Shown here: positions 58,287 through 64,000 of the stretch, one piece after another
Layout: each line of letters begins with the position of its first letter
Numbering within the stretch: the first letter of the stretch is position 1
NCBI RefSeq assembly: GCF_040957575.1
Contig: NZ_CP162601.1
Span: 744,001-808,000, forward strand
Source of the DNA: Vibrio sp. HB236076
GTDB lineage: Bacteria > Pseudomonadota > Gammaproteobacteria > Enterobacterales > Vibrionaceae
Length of the DNA: 64,000 nucleotides
Direction: 5' to 3'
Notes under the pieces: generated by a model
The model's input: only the letters and a program-made list of their open reading frames with translations
Told to the model about the DNA's origin: nothing
The model's database searches: none
Program-made: the position numbers and the translations under genes

Positions 58287-58715
58287 CTAGATGATAAGGC
58301 TGAGCTGTTTGAGTTTTTGTCCCAATTTGAGCATTCTTTTGCGGTTGACTCCAAAGTCAGAATGTCCGATGCGCGATTCTGAACGCAAGAAAACTTGATC
58401 GCCGCGCTGTTGTATTTCGACGTCGTCGACGAATTTAAGCCAACGACTGGTGAAGGTAAAATGGGCGTAATCGTCCGTTTTACTGATCAGTTTGCTACTA
58501 GGGACGCTTTGTATGGCGGAGACCACCTGAATAAAACTGGCGCTTGGGGTTAACGTCCAAGGCGCGATATGAAAATCTTCGCGCTGATCAACACTGGCAA
58601 CACAATTGGGCTTATCGCCACACGGCGTGTCAATTTTGGCTTTAAAAGGTTGATTCATGCTGCAGGCTCCTAGGGTGAGTAAACAAAATAGGCAAATAAG
58701 GGGGTGTCGAAACAT
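58287..58715 (-). CDS. DUF1499 lipoprotein
   Basis: A 142-residue predicted lipoprotein. The lipobox LGAC places the lipidated Cys at residue 18. The DUF1499 core follows, with the conserved [13 protein letters not shown] cysteine pair, a [19 protein letters not shown] strand and a closing [15 protein letters not shown]. Function is unknown. It lies 58 bp upstream of mtnN on the same strand and may be cotranscribed. Confidence 0.85.
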   Translation of the reverse strand: MFRHPLICLFCLLTLGACSMNQPFKAKIDTPCGDKPNCVASVDQREDFHIAPWTLTPSASFIQVVSAIQSVPSSKLISKTDDYAHFTFTSRWLKFVDDVEIQQRGDQVFLRSESRIGHSDFGVNRKRMLKLGQKLKQLSLII

Positions 58716-58804
58716 GGCCAGCTATCTCGTTAGATTGGTATAAAACCATGATGGCACACAATGGCTTGTCTATCACGGTTCTGGCACAGAATTTTATCAT
58801 CAAT

Positions 58805-58839
58805 AAAAAAGCCCCGATATACCGATGGCAATCGAGGCT
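58805..58839 (-). terminator. Terminator after gltD
   Basis: On the minus strand AGCCTCGAT pairs with ATCGGGGCT (one G-U pair), followed by six T residues. Confidence 0.87.
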
Positions 58840-58879
58840 GAGTCTGCTCTTAAATCGGCCTTAGACTGGCCGATGCGGT

Positions 58880-63999
<5,120 letters not shown>

Positions 64000-64000
64000 A

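Noticed and set aside
57524..58354. Long form of MtnN with a serine-rich N-terminal extension
   Set aside because: The extension overlaps the DUF1499 gene and has no counterpart in the family; [11 protein letters not shown] at 58228 is the expected start.
58778..58798. TGGCACAGAATTTTA as a second -24/-12 promoter
   Set aside because: The -12 GC is absent (TTTTA instead of TTGCA).

Overview
This is a contiguous stretch of core chromosome from a gamma-proteobacterium, almost certainly a member of the Vibrionaceae. The evidence is the gene content and the close protein similarity: a hldE-tolC-nudF-yqiB-cpdA-yqiA-parE-parC run, the dcw cell-wall/division cluster, a dciA-type helicase-loader gene beside secA, carAB, and gltBD. 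Base composition looks close to 50% GC, higher than most Vibrio. That would suit Salinivibrio, Grimontia or a relative, but the genus call is inference. I see no phage, transposase, tRNA, rRNA or CRISPR array. The only stable RNA gene is rnpB.

Layout. 1-8.9 kb: the end of hldE, tolC on the minus strand, then a plus-strand run of small metabolic and signalling genes leading into the topoisomerase IV genes parE-parC. 8.9-12.2 kb, minus strand: the envelope-stress proteases degS and degQ and the division factor zapG. 12.5-16.2 kb, plus strand: zapE, the ribosomal pair rplM-rpsI and the stringent-starvation pair sspA-sspB. 16.5-20.0 kb, minus strand: lpoA-yraN-diaA-dolP. 20.1-38.3 kb, plus strand: rsmI, rnpB, then rsmH-ftsL-ftsI-murE-murF-mraY-murD-ftsW-murG-murC-ftsQ-ftsA-ftsZ-lpxC, mostly with overlapping or near-touching genes. 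38.4-48.2 kb: dciA (minus), secA, mutT, dapB and carA-carB.

48.4-54.9 kb is the most distinctive part. It holds a sensor kinase with a periplasmic solute-binding domain, a sigma-54-activating response regulator, an acidic amino-acid symporter, a LysR regulator and an aspartate/glutamate-type racemase. The spacer in front of the symporter carries two matching palindromes, a perfect IHF consensus and a textbook -24/-12 promoter, so the control circuit can be read from the DNA. 55.0-58.7 kb, minus strand: a DUF1499 lipoprotein gene and mtnN-cbiB-btuF-yadS (nucleoside recycling and cobalamin uptake/salvage). 58.8-64 kb, minus strand: gltB-gltD, glutamate synthase, with gltB running off the window.

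Notable absences by comparison with typical vibrios (from memory): no petABC (cytochrome bc1) between rpsI and sspA, no mraZ ahead of rsmH, and two junctions (parC to degS, rsmI/rnpB to rsmH) that join blocks I recall as separate in Vibrio cholerae. Upstream of carA there is an AT-rich spacer with a decayed signal-peptide gene, a consensus promoter and a pair of ArgR-type boxes. Coordinates of coding regions follow reading frames; start codons were adjusted where a ribosome-binding site or family length argues for it.
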